Origin: HK-STAS-PATE-36 sp964610345
Lineage (GTDB): Bacteria; Patescibacteriota; Saccharimonadia; Saccharimonadales; JAGQNJ01
Direction: 5' to 3'
Assembly (NCBI GenBank): GCA_964610345.1
Contig: CAZSVQ010000006.1
Location: 1 to 30,301, forward strand
Length of the DNA stretch: 30,301 bases
Part shown: piece by piece, positions 7,704-16,060 of the stretch
How the letters are laid out: each line of letters starts with the position of its first letter
Position numbering within the stretch: the stretch's first letter is position 1
Notes under the pieces: generated by a model
What the model was told of the DNA's origin: nothing
The model's database searches: none
The model's input: only the letters and a program-made list of their open reading frames with translations
Position numbers and translations under genes: made by a program

Positions 7704-8028
7704 ATTTCAGGACTCAAACCCTTACGGTTTTGAGTCTCTGGATACACCCTTCAACCCACCCCAGCGAAACATCAGCGCATAACTCCACTGGATGCCTGTG
7801 TCTCTGGCCACTAAAAGCAGTCAGAACCTTTTAGGCTCGCTTTGAAAATTGGGTTTAGTTAAAGGGGTTAGTCTGTTTTAGAGCGTTCCGGCTCAAGGCC
7901 GGTAAGCCACACAAGTGGAGGGTAACAACTTGAAGTGACGCGCTCTAAAACAATCTAACAAATAACTTGGATAACCAAGATGTTAGAATGGGGGTATAAG
8001 GTACGTAATTCCAACTAATTGGACTTAC
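7664..8028 (-). ncRNA. Structured ~365-nt non-coding RNA of unknown family
   Basis: A gene-free block bounded by a consensus promoter (8037-8065) and an intrinsic terminator, with no substantial ORF on the minus strand. In RNA order: hairpin CGTAA/TTACG with CCAA/TTGG at the 5' end; stem 7981-7987/7954-7960 enclosing CTTGG/CCAAG; a perfect 12-bp helix 7941-7952/7874-7885 closing a ~55-nt domain that contains CCGGC/GCCGG and CCAC/GTGG; a 7-bp stem 7828-7834/7811-7817; a 10-bp stem capped by a GUAA (GNRA) tetraloop near 7711-7736; GGGGTGGG (about 7755-7762) complementary to CCCACCCC in the terminator loop. The GNRA loop and the G-U pair in the terminator exist only on the minus strand, which supports this orientation. 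The start is inferred from the -10. I found no convincing tmRNA, SRP or RNase P core. Confidence 0.7.
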
Positions 8029-8036
8029 GGGTTGCT

Positions 8037-8065
8037 ATTTTAGCAAATATGTTAGATTATGTCAA
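8037..8065 (-). promoter_or_regulatory. Consensus promoter TTGACA-N17-TAAAAT of the structured RNA
   Basis: Minus strand: perfect -35 TTGACA (8060-8065), exact 17-bp spacer, -10 TAAAAT (8037-8042) preceded by TGC, the extended -10 form. It is the strongest promoter visible in the window. It points away from dprA and starts only 25 bp from that gene. Confidence 0.75.
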
Positions 8066-8089
8066 TACTATTTAATTTATTTGTTTTAT

Positions 8090-8956
8090 ATGCAAGATGA
8101 TTATATATACCATAAGCTTAATAAAGTCGACTTACCAGAGAGATTGAAAGTTATTGATCAACCTCCAAAACAATTGTTTTATAGGGGTGTAGACATCAAC
8201 CAATTACTACAAAATACCCCTACGGTCGCTATTGTTGGTAGTCGCAAACCTTCGCTGTATGGCAGAGAAGTAACAGCTATGCTTGCAAGAGAACTAGCGG
8301 TTAATGCTGTAGTGATAATCAGCGGCTTGGCGCTAGGTATAGACGGCATTGCCCATCAAGCCTGTCTAGACGCTGGTGGCAAAACAATAGCTATACTGCC
8401 GTGTGGGCCAGAAATGATTTACCCAAGTACCCACAAGCAAATAGCAAAAAATATATTAAATTCGGGTGGGAGCTTAGTCACAGAATATCCACCCAAAACC
8501 CCAGCTTTAAAAGTAAACTTTATTGCACGCAATCGACTAGTTAGTGGTTTAGCCGATATAGTGATTGTCACAGAAGCAGCCGAGAAGAGCGGTACACTAC
8601 ATACTGCCAATTTCGCACTAGCCCAGGGCAAAACAGTCATGGCAGTGCCTGGGCCAATCACCAACCCACTAAGTAAAGGCACTAATAATCTTATAAAAGC
8701 CGGAGCATTCCCAATTACAGAAGTTTCAGATATTTTATTTAAGCTTAGTATAACAAGCACTCGAAATCGCCAAATTAACGCGTCAAATCAAGAGGAGTAT
8801 ATTGTGTTAACATTGCTATCAAATGGGGTGCGTGATGGCCACGATTTGTTGCGCCAAAGTAAATTAAACCCAGAGGTTTTTAACCAAACCTTAACCATGC
8901 TAGAAATAAATGGACAAATCATAGCTATCGGCGGCAACCAGTGGCAATTAAAATAA
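8090..8956 (+). CDS. dprA: DNA-processing protein DprA
   Basis: Binds incoming single-stranded DNA during natural transformation and loads RecA. The Rossmann-like DprA core runs from about residue 45 (VAIVGSRKPSLYGREV) through SGLALGIDGIAHQACLDAGG, AILPCGPEMIYP, ARNRLVSGLADIVIVTEAAEKSGTLHTA and PGPITNPLSKGTNNLIKAGA. A winged-helix-like tail ends the protein. At 288 aa it lacks the N-terminal SAM-like domain of longer homologues. I prefer ATG 8090 over TTG 8081 because it starts the compact MQDDYIYHKL and needs no rare start. No SD is seen. Saccharibacteria are reported to be naturally competent, which fits. The structured RNA diverges just upstream. Confidence 0.93.
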   Translation: MQDDYIYHKLNKVDLPERLKVIDQPPKQLFYRGVDINQLLQNTPTVAIVGSRKPSLYGREVTAMLARELAVNAVVIISGLALGIDGIAHQACLDAGGKTIAILPCGPEMIYPSTHKQIAKNILNSGGSLVTEYPPKTPALKVNFIARNRLVSGLADIVIVTEAAEKSGTLHTANFALAQGKTVMAVPGPITNPLSKGTNNLIKAGAFPITEVSDILFKLSITSTRNRQINASNQEEYIVLTLLSNGVRDGHDLLRQSKLNPEVFNQTLTMLEINGQIIAIGGNQWQLK

Positions 8957-9152
8957 ACTTGCACGATATATAAAATTAGCTTATTATCACTTTTTGGCAT
9001 TGGTGCAAATTTTTACCTTGTCTATTTTTTTATATGAATAAATTAACAAACCAGATAAATTAGTAACTTTATTAAGTAAAAGTATTAAAGTTCAGCCCTC
9101 ATTTGATAAACTAAAGCAATATGATTATTTTAATAACCGAAAGGTCAATTTT

Positions 9153-11438
9153 GTGAGCAACAACCTCGTCATAGTAGAGAGCCCCGCTAAAGCCAAGACA
9201 ATTGAAAAGTACTTGGGCAAAGATTTTGTAGTCAAAAGCAGTATGGGTCATATACGTTCCTTACCGAGCAAAAACGGCAGTATAGATGTTGCTAAAAAAT
9301 ACGCTCCAATTTTTGAAATCAACGCCGATAAGAAAAAGACTATAAGTGAACTTAAAAAAGCTAGCAAATCAGCTAAAACAGTCTGGCTCGCAAGTGATGA
9401 AGACCGCGAAGGCGAGGCTATTGCTTGGCATTTATCAGAAGTGCTCGACCTAAACCCAAAAACCACTAAACGGATAGTTTTTCACGAAATTACCAAACCA
9501 GCTCTTGAACACGCCGTAGCCAACCCACGCACAATTGACATGCCCCTGGTAGAAGCCCAACAAGCTCGCCAATCTCTTGACTACCTAGTGGGTTTTGAAC
9601 TTAGCCCTGTTTTATGGAAGAAAGTCCGTCCACAACTAAGCGCTGGTAGAGTACAAAGTGTCGCCGTTAGGTTGGTAGTAGATAAAGAGCGAGAGCTCGA
9701 GACGCATAAACCAGAATCTACCTTTAAACTAGTTGCCATATTTAAAACCAATAAAGGTCAAGAAATCAATGCCGAAGCACTTGTTAAATACAAAGATGCC
9801 AAAAAAGTTAAGTCAATCCTTGAAGAGTACCTAAAAAGCAGCTTCGCAGTAGATGGAGTAGAACAAAAACCCGGCTTACGCAAACCTGGCGCACCATTTA
9901 CAACCAGTACGTTACAACAAGAAGCCAGTAACAAAATTGGCTATAGTCCGCGCACAACCATGCAATTAGCCCAACGCTTATACGAGGCTGGTCATATTAC
10001 TTACATGCGTACTGATTCGCTTAATTTATCAAAAACCGCGCTCGATGCAATGGCTGGCTACATTAAAAATGAATATGGCAGTGAATACCACGAACAACGT
10101 GTATTCAAATCAAAAAGTGTTGGCGCTCAAGAAGCCCACGAGGCAATTCGCCCTACCGATATTGCCAAATTAGAAGCTGGAGCCGATGCTCAACAAAAAA
10201 AATTATATAGACTCATTTGGCGCCGAGCATTAGCCTCTCAAATGGCACCCGCAAAAGTAGAAAAAACTGTTATCACAATCAAACCGAGTGACAGCAAAGA
10301 AAATTTAGAGGCCAAGGGTGAAATCGTAATATTTGACGGCTTTTTAAAAGTTGTTGGTCGAAAAGGTGATGACACATTATTACCACCGCTTGAAAAGAGC
10401 GAAGAACTCAAGCTAAACGAAGCAACCGCCACAGAAAGCTTTAGCCGAGGATCAGCCCGCTTCACCGAAGCATCACTAGTTAAAAAACTAGAAGAAATGG
10501 GTATTGGTCGTCCGAGCACCTACGCTAGTACAATCAGTACAATACAATCAAGAGGTTACGTTGAACGAGGTGATATTACAGGCGTAAGCAAAGAAGTCAC
10601 TATTTTTACACTTAAAAATAAAAAAGTATCCAGCGAAACACAACTTATAGAATACGGCAAAGACAGCAACAAACTATACCCAACAGATACCGGCAAGGTA
10701 GTGACTGACTTCTTAGTTAAGCATTTTGCCGATGTTATGGATTATGATTTCACCAAGGATATCGAAGAAGAGTTAGATCACATCGCCGAAAAGAAAAAGA
10801 ACCGCGTTGAAGTTCTCGACCATTTTTATAAACCTTTTCACAAATTAGTAGAAGCTAGTGCTGATATTTCTCGAGCTGAAGCCACTCAAACCCGTGAAAT
10901 CGGTAAAGACAAAGACGGTACGCCAATTTTTGCTCGTTATGGCCGGTTTGGGCCAATGTTACAACGTGGCGAACAGTCTGACGACCCTAAGCCAACTTTT
11001 GCGCCCTTACCAAAAGGCGAATCAATTGACAGTGTCACAATGGAGCAAGCTCTTAAAATGTTTAAGCTACCGCGTATCGTAGGCAAAACTAGCGACGGAC
11101 AAGAAATTACAGCCGACATCGGTAGGTTTGGGCCATATATAAAAGTAGATAAAACATTCGTTTCTTTAAAAGAACCCTACGACCCTTTCACCATCAAAGA
11201 GGATGATGCACGCGATCTATACAAAGACAAGCTAGTTCAATTAAAAAAACGCAACATCGCAGACTTTGGCAATATAAAAGTACTGCTAGGCCCATTTGGC
11301 CCTTATGTTACCGACGGCAAAAAAAACGCCAAAATACCAAAAGAAACAGACCCCAAAAAACTATCCGAAAAACAAGCCCAAAAACTCCTAGATGAAGCAC
11401 CGGACAAAAAACGTCGTTTCAAGCGTAAAACCACTTAA
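9153..11438 (+). CDS. topA: DNA topoisomerase I
   Basis: Type IA enzyme relaxing negative supercoils by single-strand passage. TOPRIM domain at about residues 1-115 with the metal-binding ASDEDREGEAIAWHL; catalytic tyrosine Y284 in GHITYMRTDS; LSAGRVQSVAVRLVVDKERE is the conserved core motif. The C-terminal ~170 residues carry three topoisomerase C-terminal repeats (ARYGRFGPML, ADIGRFGPYIK, LLGPFGPYVTDGKKNAKIP) and a basic tail. The Cys4 zinc ribbons of the E. coli enzyme are absent. Start is GTG 9153, with GAAAGG 8 nt upstream. It lies 196 bp downstream of dprA, and the spacer is AT-rich with no clear promoter. Confidence 0.96.
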   Translation: MSNNLVIVESPAKAKTIEKYLGKDFVVKSSMGHIRSLPSKNGSIDVAKKYAPIFEINADKKKTISELKKASKSAKTVWLASDEDREGEAIAWHLSEVLDLNPKTTKRIVFHEITKPALEHAVANPRTIDMPLVEAQQARQSLDYLVGFELSPVLWKKVRPQLSAGRVQSVAVRLVVDKERELETHKPESTFKLVAIFKTNKGQEINAEALVKYKDAKKVKSILEEYLKSSFAVDGVEQKPGLRKPGAPFTTSTLQQEASNKIGYSPRTTMQLAQRLYEAGHITYMRTDSLNLSKTALDAMAGYIKNEYGSEYHEQRVFKSKSVGAQEAHEAIRPTDIAKLEAGADAQQKKLYRLIWRRALASQMAPAKVEKTVITIKPSDSKENLEAKGEIVIFDGFLKVVGRKGDDTLLPPLEKSEELKLNEATATESFSRGSARFTEASLVKKLEEMGIGRPSTYASTISTIQSRGYVERGDITGVSKEVTIFTLKNKKVSSETQLIEYGKDSNKLYPTDTGKVVTDFLVKHFADVMDYDFTKDIEEELDHIAEKKKNRVEVLDHFYKPFHKLVEASADISRAEATQTREIGKDKDGTPIFARYGRFGPMLQRGEQSDDPKPTFAPLPKGESIDSVTMEQALKMFKLPRIVGKTSDGQEITADIGRFGPYIKVDKTFVSLKEPYDPFTIKEDDARDLYKDKLVQLKKRNIADFGNIKVLLGPFGPYVTDGKKNAKIPKETDPKKLSEKQAQKLLDEAPDKKRRFKRKTT

Positions 11439-11462
11439 GCTTGCAGATCTACACGTTAAGAG

Positions 11463-11468
11463 TATTAT
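11463..11468 (+). promoter_or_regulatory. -10 box TATTAT, 6 nt before ORF start (leaderless type)
   Basis: TATTAT ends 6 nt before the ATG at 11475, with no SD in between. Confidence 0.4.
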
Positions 11469-11474
11469 CTCTAT

Positions 11475-11924
11475 ATGCCATACGAAATTCTAGGTCTTGA
11501 AGTTTCTCAAGCAGAACAACGCGAGATAGTTCTTGATATCTATACATTTTGGCAACAAAATCAACTAGACGCTTACTTAATAGAAGACCCGGAGATTTAC
11601 AGACAGTGGGTACAAGATAATCCTACAGAAGCTAAAGATTATCTTGATTACTGTCTCAATCATTACAGCCCCGAGGTTAGGGCTTATGCTGGACTAATTG
11701 CCGACGATTGGGCAAAGTCTGAGCCCGACTATGCTACCGAAACCATGATTTTAATGCTAGGTGACCAAGATGAGGTCGTCAGAAAAAGAATTATCCCATA
11801 TTACTATGACGTCCTAACTGATGACCATGAATCGCTTCTAGACAAAATTGGGGCCACAAATTACCATCGACTCCTCAAAGCCTACATAAGCACACCTAAG
11901 CTACTAGACGATAATGTAAATTAG
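11475..11924 (+). CDS. Hypothetical acidic, all-helical HEAT-like protein
   Basis: A 149-residue acidic protein predicted to be mostly helical. Two consecutive helix pairs (SPEVRAYAGLIADDWAKSEP and DQDEVVRKRIIPYYYDVLTD) resemble HEAT-type repeats, with a conserved-looking Asp/Glu-Val-Arg turn. There are no catalytic motifs, signal peptide or membrane segment. I do not recognise a specific family. It stands alone between topA and the sigma-4/HARE gene with its own -10 box. Confidence 0.7.
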   Translation: MPYEILGLEVSQAEQREIVLDIYTFWQQNQLDAYLIEDPEIYRQWVQDNPTEAKDYLDYCLNHYSPEVRAYAGLIADDWAKSEPDYATETMILMLGDQDEVVRKRIIPYYYDVLTDDHESLLDKIGATNYHRLLKAYISTPKLLDDNVN

Positions 11925-12005
11925 GCTACAATTTTCCACTTTTTGCACCTCTATTAAATAGTAGTATTGTTATTTCAACATAAGGCAATATTGTCTATTT
12001 CGTGC

Positions 12006-12061
12006 TATAATAAGTTATAAAGTTAATAACTCTTGACTTTTAGTTTTTTTAGTTTTATAAT
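12006..12061 (+). promoter_or_regulatory. Tandem promoters of the sigma-4/HARE gene
   Basis: The proximal promoter is TTGACT (12033-12038), 17 bp, TATAAT (12056-12061). A second, distal extended -10, TGCTATAAT, ends at 12011. The proximal site gives a leader of about 40 nt containing the SD. Two good promoters for one gene are exceptional in this window. Confidence 0.65.
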
Positions 12062-12109
12062 TAATGTTTATAAATTAGTTTTCATAATTTTTAACAGGGA
12101 AGAGCAGTA

Positions 12110-13150
12110 GTGGCGCAAACAGAAGTACAACCACCAATTGAGCAAATCGTAAAAGACATCCTCCAAACCATCGAAAAGGAAAGGGAGCGAGAGATAGTCT
12201 CACGCCGTTATGGTCTTTTTGATCGCAAGGAAACTCTAGAACAAATTGGTGAATTACTTGGCATCACCAGAGAACGCGTTCGTCAGCTTGAAAAAGCTAT
12301 TATAGCTCGACTCAAAAACCAAGCAGAACAGGGCAATCTACCCCACGTGTTTGAAATTCAATCAGTTATCACTACGTTTCTGAGCAAACATGGTTACTTA
12401 GCACGCTCCAGTGTTTTGGCTGAAAAGTTAACCAAAGACGGCAACAAATTAGATCAAGCTCGTATTGCATTCTTGGCAACAATGGCACCAAATCTAGTTG
12501 TTGTTGATGAAAACGATTATTATTTCCAAGGTGTAGCTTCTGTTGATCAATATAAAGACCCTAAAACCACAACTAAGCAAGTTGATATCGTTGTTAAAGC
12601 CATCAAGGAACTAGGGCAACCGTCTAGTATTAAAGTAGTTACAGATACTGTTAAAGAATCTGATAGCGCAAAAATTGAATCACTCGCCAGTATTTCAAAA
12701 TTACTTGCTAGCCTTAACGGTGAATGGGGCCTAACTAAATGGCCAACCGTAAACCCTAAAAATATTCGCGACAAAATCTACGTCATCCTTAAAGAAAACG
12801 GCAAGCAAATGCACTTTAGTGAAATATCAAAAAAAATTAAAGCTTCTGACTTTAAACGCAAAGACGTAACTACCCAGGCCATCCATAACGAACTCATTAA
12901 GGATGACCGTTTTGTTTTAGTAGGACGTGGTATTTATGCCCTTAAAGAGTGGGGCTACAAAAAGGGCACAGTATCAGATGTTATATCAGAAGTACTTAAA
13001 AAGGCCAACGAACCCCTCCACCGAGATGAAATAGTCAAACGTGTACTTAAAAACCGCTATGTTAAAGAAACTACAATTTTGTTAAACTTGCAAGGCAAAA
13101 AACAGTTCAAGCGTGTTGCCAAAGCCACCTACGCCCTCGCCGAGGAATAA
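12110..13150 (+). CDS. Sigma-70 region-4 / HARE-HTH fusion transcription regulator
   Basis: Residues about 15-70 match sigma-70 region 4, including the helix-turn-helix LEQIGELLGITRERVRQLEK that in sigma factors reads the -35 element. There is no region 2 or 3, so it is unlikely to be a working sigma factor. The middle (about 85-210) resembles winged-helix segments. Residues about 218-285 (NIRDKIYVILKENGKQMHFS...VGRGIYALKEWGY) look like a HARE-HTH domain, the fold also found in the RNA polymerase delta subunit, and 286-346 look like a second, degenerate copy. GTG start with AGGGAAG upstream. Function is inferred: an RNA polymerase-associated or DNA-binding regulator. Its own tandem promoters suggest high expression. 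Confidence 0.8.
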   Translation: MAQTEVQPPIEQIVKDILQTIEKEREREIVSRRYGLFDRKETLEQIGELLGITRERVRQLEKAIIARLKNQAEQGNLPHVFEIQSVITTFLSKHGYLARSSVLAEKLTKDGNKLDQARIAFLATMAPNLVVVDENDYYFQGVASVDQYKDPKTTTKQVDIVVKAIKELGQPSSIKVVTDTVKESDSAKIESLASISKLLASLNGEWGLTKWPTVNPKNIRDKIYVILKENGKQMHFSEISKKIKASDFKRKDVTTQAIHNELIKDDRFVLVGRGIYALKEWGYKKGTVSDVISEVLKKANEPLHRDEIVKRVLKNRYVKETTILLNLQGKKQFKRVAKATYALAEE

Positions 13151-14004
13151 TTTTCAAAACAAATTTTAATTCGATATTAAATAAGTATCGCTAAAAAATA
13201 GCTATATCGAAGGGTGGGGAACTAAATTCCAACCTAAAAGAGCTGACAGAACTGCAAGCCATTAGTAGTAAGCATACTAGTTGTACTTCTTTGTTAAAAA
13301 CAAGTAAAAAAATTACATTCTATACATTCAGAACATTTTACGAACATCTTATATGCAATAAAAGTATAATAACTTAACATTTATTTTATTTAAGAAAAAG
13401 CAGTAATAGCAGGGTAGAAGAATAATTTTAAATCAAGTTTAAATTTTAATAGTGCAGAAATAAAAAAACAAACGTAAAAAAGGGGTTCCCCAAGTGAACT
13501 CATATCATGTCGCACAATGTATATTTTACGACCTTCTTGTATGATTTATAGATGATTATTGATACCTCTCTAGAGGGGGAGTAATGCCCAATTTAGCTAC
13601 AAAAACGTTTAAATAACCTTTCACCATGTATATTATTAACCTTTATAAATACATTGATAATCCTTACTACTGCATAGCTTACTAACCTCGCAATAACTGT
13701 TGTATTTAAATACTTTTCCACAGTCTGTATTTGATTTTTCACGAATTTATGCTCTTTTATATGTTTTTCACGTTTGCCCTACTTTTCACACAATATTTGA
13801 TTTTTCTTGTGTTTTGTTGATTTGTATATTTTTTTCTAACATTACCGTAATAGTGTATGTGAACATTTTACGAACACGCAGGGAAGAAGCGAGAGAGTTG
13901 CTGACCATGATTGAAATATTGTATTTTTAATTATGAAGTTCGATTTTTTGCTCGCTATTATTCTCAAAGTGATGACACAAGTGTATTGTGCCCTATCCCC
14001 TACT
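13151..14004. other. 854-bp gene-free AT-rich region with short repeats
   Basis: No credible gene; the ORFs here are AT-rich noise. Contents: an imperfect nested palindrome just after the upstream gene (TCGATAT near 13171 and ATATCGA near 13203); a 16-bp direct repeat 530 bp apart; TATTTGATTTTTC twice (13728-13740, 13794-13806); TTTTTCACG twice (13735-13743, 13764-13772) and TTTTCAC at 13783-13789; one near-consensus DnaA-type site TTTTCCACA around 13714; GGGGAACCCC plus T6 on the minus strand near 13480-13493. It separates convergent transcription units. Role unknown. Confidence 0.6.
13331..13876 (+). repeat. 16-bp direct repeat GAACATTTTACGAACA
   Basis: Exact copies at 13331-13346 and 13861-13876, with the core ATTTTACGA again at 13523-13531. 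Each full copy holds two GAACA half-sites 11 bp apart, about one helical turn, as expected for a site bound by a protein with two contacts on one DNA face. Confidence 0.7.
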
Positions 14005-14913
14005 TTATTTGTAGTAGACTCTTTCCCCCACCCTGACGTCAATGTATTCTTTTGGTATAATTTCATCTGAATCTAGCTTTTTCTTTAATGCTATAAAACT
14101 ACCACTTTGTTGTTTTGGATCTTCCAAAATATTAAATTTAATAAAATAAGGTGTACCAGCAATCTTAACATGTAAGTCATAAGGGCTGGTTGGTATGGTT
14201 AAAGACTCTATTTTTATATTTTGCTTTTCCAACTGTTCAACAACCGTACTAATAAATAAAGCTTGCTCTTTTGGCAGGGCAGCTTTGCCTATCTCAATCT
14301 TGACTCCAGATTCGTCGTTTACAGTTCTAAGTCCAAGTTCACTTATATTTTGACCATCACGCACATTTAACAGAGCAATGCCGTTTGTTCCTACTAGATA
14401 GGCCTCTTGGCCAGACACAAAGATAAACCCAGGTTTAGAAGTTTGCACGTTTACAGTTGGGGTGCGTCCTAAAATGGGCAAATTAATAGAAACGGCCGTA
14501 ATTTCTGGGAATTCTCGCTTAAGTTGGGCAGCGAGACCATCACTATCAAATAACAGTTTCGAACGATTAACTACCGATTTGCCAATAAACTTTTTAGCGC
14601 TTTCTTGATATATTGTTTTGTTTCGTAGTGTTGTATTTTTGTCATCTTTTAATTTTACGCTCACCTTGTTATTTATTGTAGTGAGAAAAAGCACACCAAT
14701 AAAAACAGCGAAGACTACAAATAGAGCTGGCGTGTGCTGGACTACCCTTCTCTGTTTACGTTTGTTTTTTTTAAAATCTTGATCTTCTGGGTTTCTACTT
14801 AATTGGTCAGTACGCTCTGATCGCTTACTGTGATATGAATAGACACTGTTTTTTGACTGTGGTATTCTTTGGCGCGGTGCTACAATTGGTGTTTTTTTCT
14901 TGAATAAACCCAT
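14005..14913 (-). CDS. ftsQ: Cell division protein FtsQ/DivIB-like
   Basis: Bitopic divisome protein linking FtsL-type partners to septal peptidoglycan synthesis. A basic cytoplasmic N-terminus (about 60 residues), one transmembrane helix (about 61-80, TPALFVVFAVFIGVLFLTTI), then an extracytoplasmic POTRA-like region (QESAKKFIGKSVVNRSKLLF to VNVQTSKPGFIFV) and a beta domain ending IDVRVGERVYYK, the typical FtsQ end. At 302 aa it is of normal size. Assignment rests on architecture and on its place directly after murG in the dcw cluster (13-nt gap, G-rich SD); sequence identity alone would be weak. It is the last gene of the cluster here. Confidence 0.82.
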   Translation of the reverse strand: MGLFKKKTPIVAPRQRIPQSKNSVYSYHSKRSERTDQLSRNPEDQDFKKNKRKQRRVVQHTPALFVVFAVFIGVLFLTTINNKVSVKLKDDKNTTLRNKTIYQESAKKFIGKSVVNRSKLLFDSDGLAAQLKREFPEITAVSINLPILGRTPTVNVQTSKPGFIFVSGQEAYLVGTNGIALLNVRDGQNISELGLRTVNDESGVKIEIGKAALPKEQALFISTVVEQLEKQNIKIESLTIPTSPYDLHVKIAGTPYFIKFNILEDPKQQSGSFIALKKKLDSDEIIPKEYIDVRVGERVYYK

Positions 14914-14926
14914 CTATTTCGCCCCC

Positions 14927-16060
14927 CTACTCTGATACTTTCAATAATGCATCGACAATTTTGTCTGTAGCCCCAGATGGATAAACCTTAGCTAAGTTAT
15001 TCGCTAAAGAACGCATCCTAGGTTCATCTTCTATTAAATTCAGTAAAGTGTTTAATAGTGCAGTTGGATCTTCTATTAAAGTTGTTTCGTCCAAAACTAT
15101 TGTCGCTTTGGCTTCTTGCAATATCCTGGCATTTTTTAGCTGATGACCATCAGCCAACTGCGGAGCTGGCACCACAATAACCGCCTTGCCTTGTACTGCA
15201 AATTCCGCAACCACGCTACCAGCCCGAGAAACAATCACATCAGCTGCCCCACTATACAAATAAAGATCGTCGAGGTATTCTGAACTGAAATATTGCTTAG
15301 ACTTGGTTGGTAAATTGGGGGGTATATTTGACCCTGTTTGGTGAAAAACAAAGATATTATTTTTAGCGATTAATTTTTGACCAATGTTACTCATAATGTT
15401 ATTTAAACGATCAGAGCCTTGGCTGCCACCTGTTACAAATATCATTTTTGCATCTAATGGTACGCCGATTTGCTCTCTATAAGCTTTTTTAAGCTTGCTG
15501 GTAATGTTTTCAAACTCAGGTGCGGTTGGAATTCCAACTTGGATAGTTTTGCTCTTAGGGTAGTTATACAGCGATGTAGCCATGCCAACAGTATGAATAC
15601 GAGCCCATCGCCCAATAATTCTGTTAGCTAACCCTGGGCTGGCATCAGAATCATGCGTTATATATGGCACGTTTTTAATTTTTGATGCAATACCAACCGG
15701 CACCCCAACAAAACCACCTTTAATAAAAATCGCGTCTGGTTTATGTTTTGTTAATAATCTGAGTGCCTGAAAAATTCCAATTAAAGTTCTAAAAATATCG
15801 CGAATATTTAAAGCAATCGTTTTTACATCAAGCAAAGATTCAACGAGGCTTTGGTTTGGATAACGCCGTAATTTGCCGGCATTTATGCGAGCCACGGCAT
15901 CAATATCTGAAGATGTATCTAGTTGATGACCAAATTTTGTAGTCTTGTCTACTACTGCAACAATCTGTAATTTAGGGTGGTCTACTTTTAGTTTATGGGC
16001 GACGGCTAACAGCGGTAGTATGTGGCCGCCTGTCCCCCCACCGACCAGCATGATGGTCAT
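14927..16060 (-). CDS. murG: UDP-GlcNAc:lipid I transferase MurG
   Basis: Transfers GlcNAc to lipid I, making lipid II at the inner face of the membrane. GT-B fold: N-terminal GGGTGGHILPLLAVAHKL motif, KGGFVGVP, THDSDASPGLANR, then the C-terminal donor site FVTGGSQGSDRLN, SRAGSVVAEFAVQGKAVIVVPAPQLADGHQLKNA. Length 377 is close to normal. The ATG at 16060 has GGAG 6 nt upstream, so the start is well supported even though it lies inside the annotated ftsW end. Confidence 0.95.
   Translation of the reverse strand: MTIMLVGGGTGGHILPLLAVAHKLKVDHPKLQIVAVVDKTTKFGHQLDTSSDIDAVARINAGKLRRYPNQSLVESLLDVKTIALNIRDIFRTLIGIFQALRLLTKHKPDAIFIKGGFVGVPVGIASKIKNVPYITHDSDASPGLANRIIGRWARIHTVGMATSLYNYPKSKTIQVGIPTAPEFENITSKLKKAYREQIGVPLDAKMIFVTGGSQGSDRLNNIMSNIGQKLIAKNNIFVFHQTGSNIPPNLPTKSKQYFSSEYLDDLYLYSGAADVIVSRAGSVVAEFAVQGKAVIVVPAPQLADGHQLKNARILQEAKATIVLDETTLIEDPTALLNTLLNLIEDEPRMRSLANNLAKVYPSGATDKIVDALLKVSE

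Noticed and set aside
7875..7951. CRISPR repeat or tracrRNA: sequence begins GTTTTAGAGC and contains AACTTGAA
   Set aside because: The similarity is to a few bases only. The segment is one arm of a 12-bp helix, there are no repeated units or spacers, and no cas gene lies in the window.
7664..8030. Housekeeping RNA: RNase P, tmRNA or SRP RNA
   Set aside because: One 15-nt segment resembles the RNase P 3' P4 strand, and GTAAGTCC near the 5' end resembles its partner. However, the other conserved RNase P segments are not seen, and the presumed partner also sits in its own hairpin. No T-loop/CCA end or tag ORF (tmRNA) and no GGAA-capped SRP domain were found. Left as unknown, pending an Infernal search.
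13480..13493. Minus-strand GGGGAACCCC followed by T6 as the ftsQ operon terminator
   Set aside because: A two-base loop cannot form as such, leaving a three-pair stem, and it lies more than 500 bp beyond the ftsQ stop.
13700..14066. ORFs of 76 aa (+) and 74 aa (-) in the gene-free region
   Set aside because: Composition is AT-driven (Phe/Ile/Tyr rich), there is no SD or usable start, the two overlap each other, and one runs into ftsQ.
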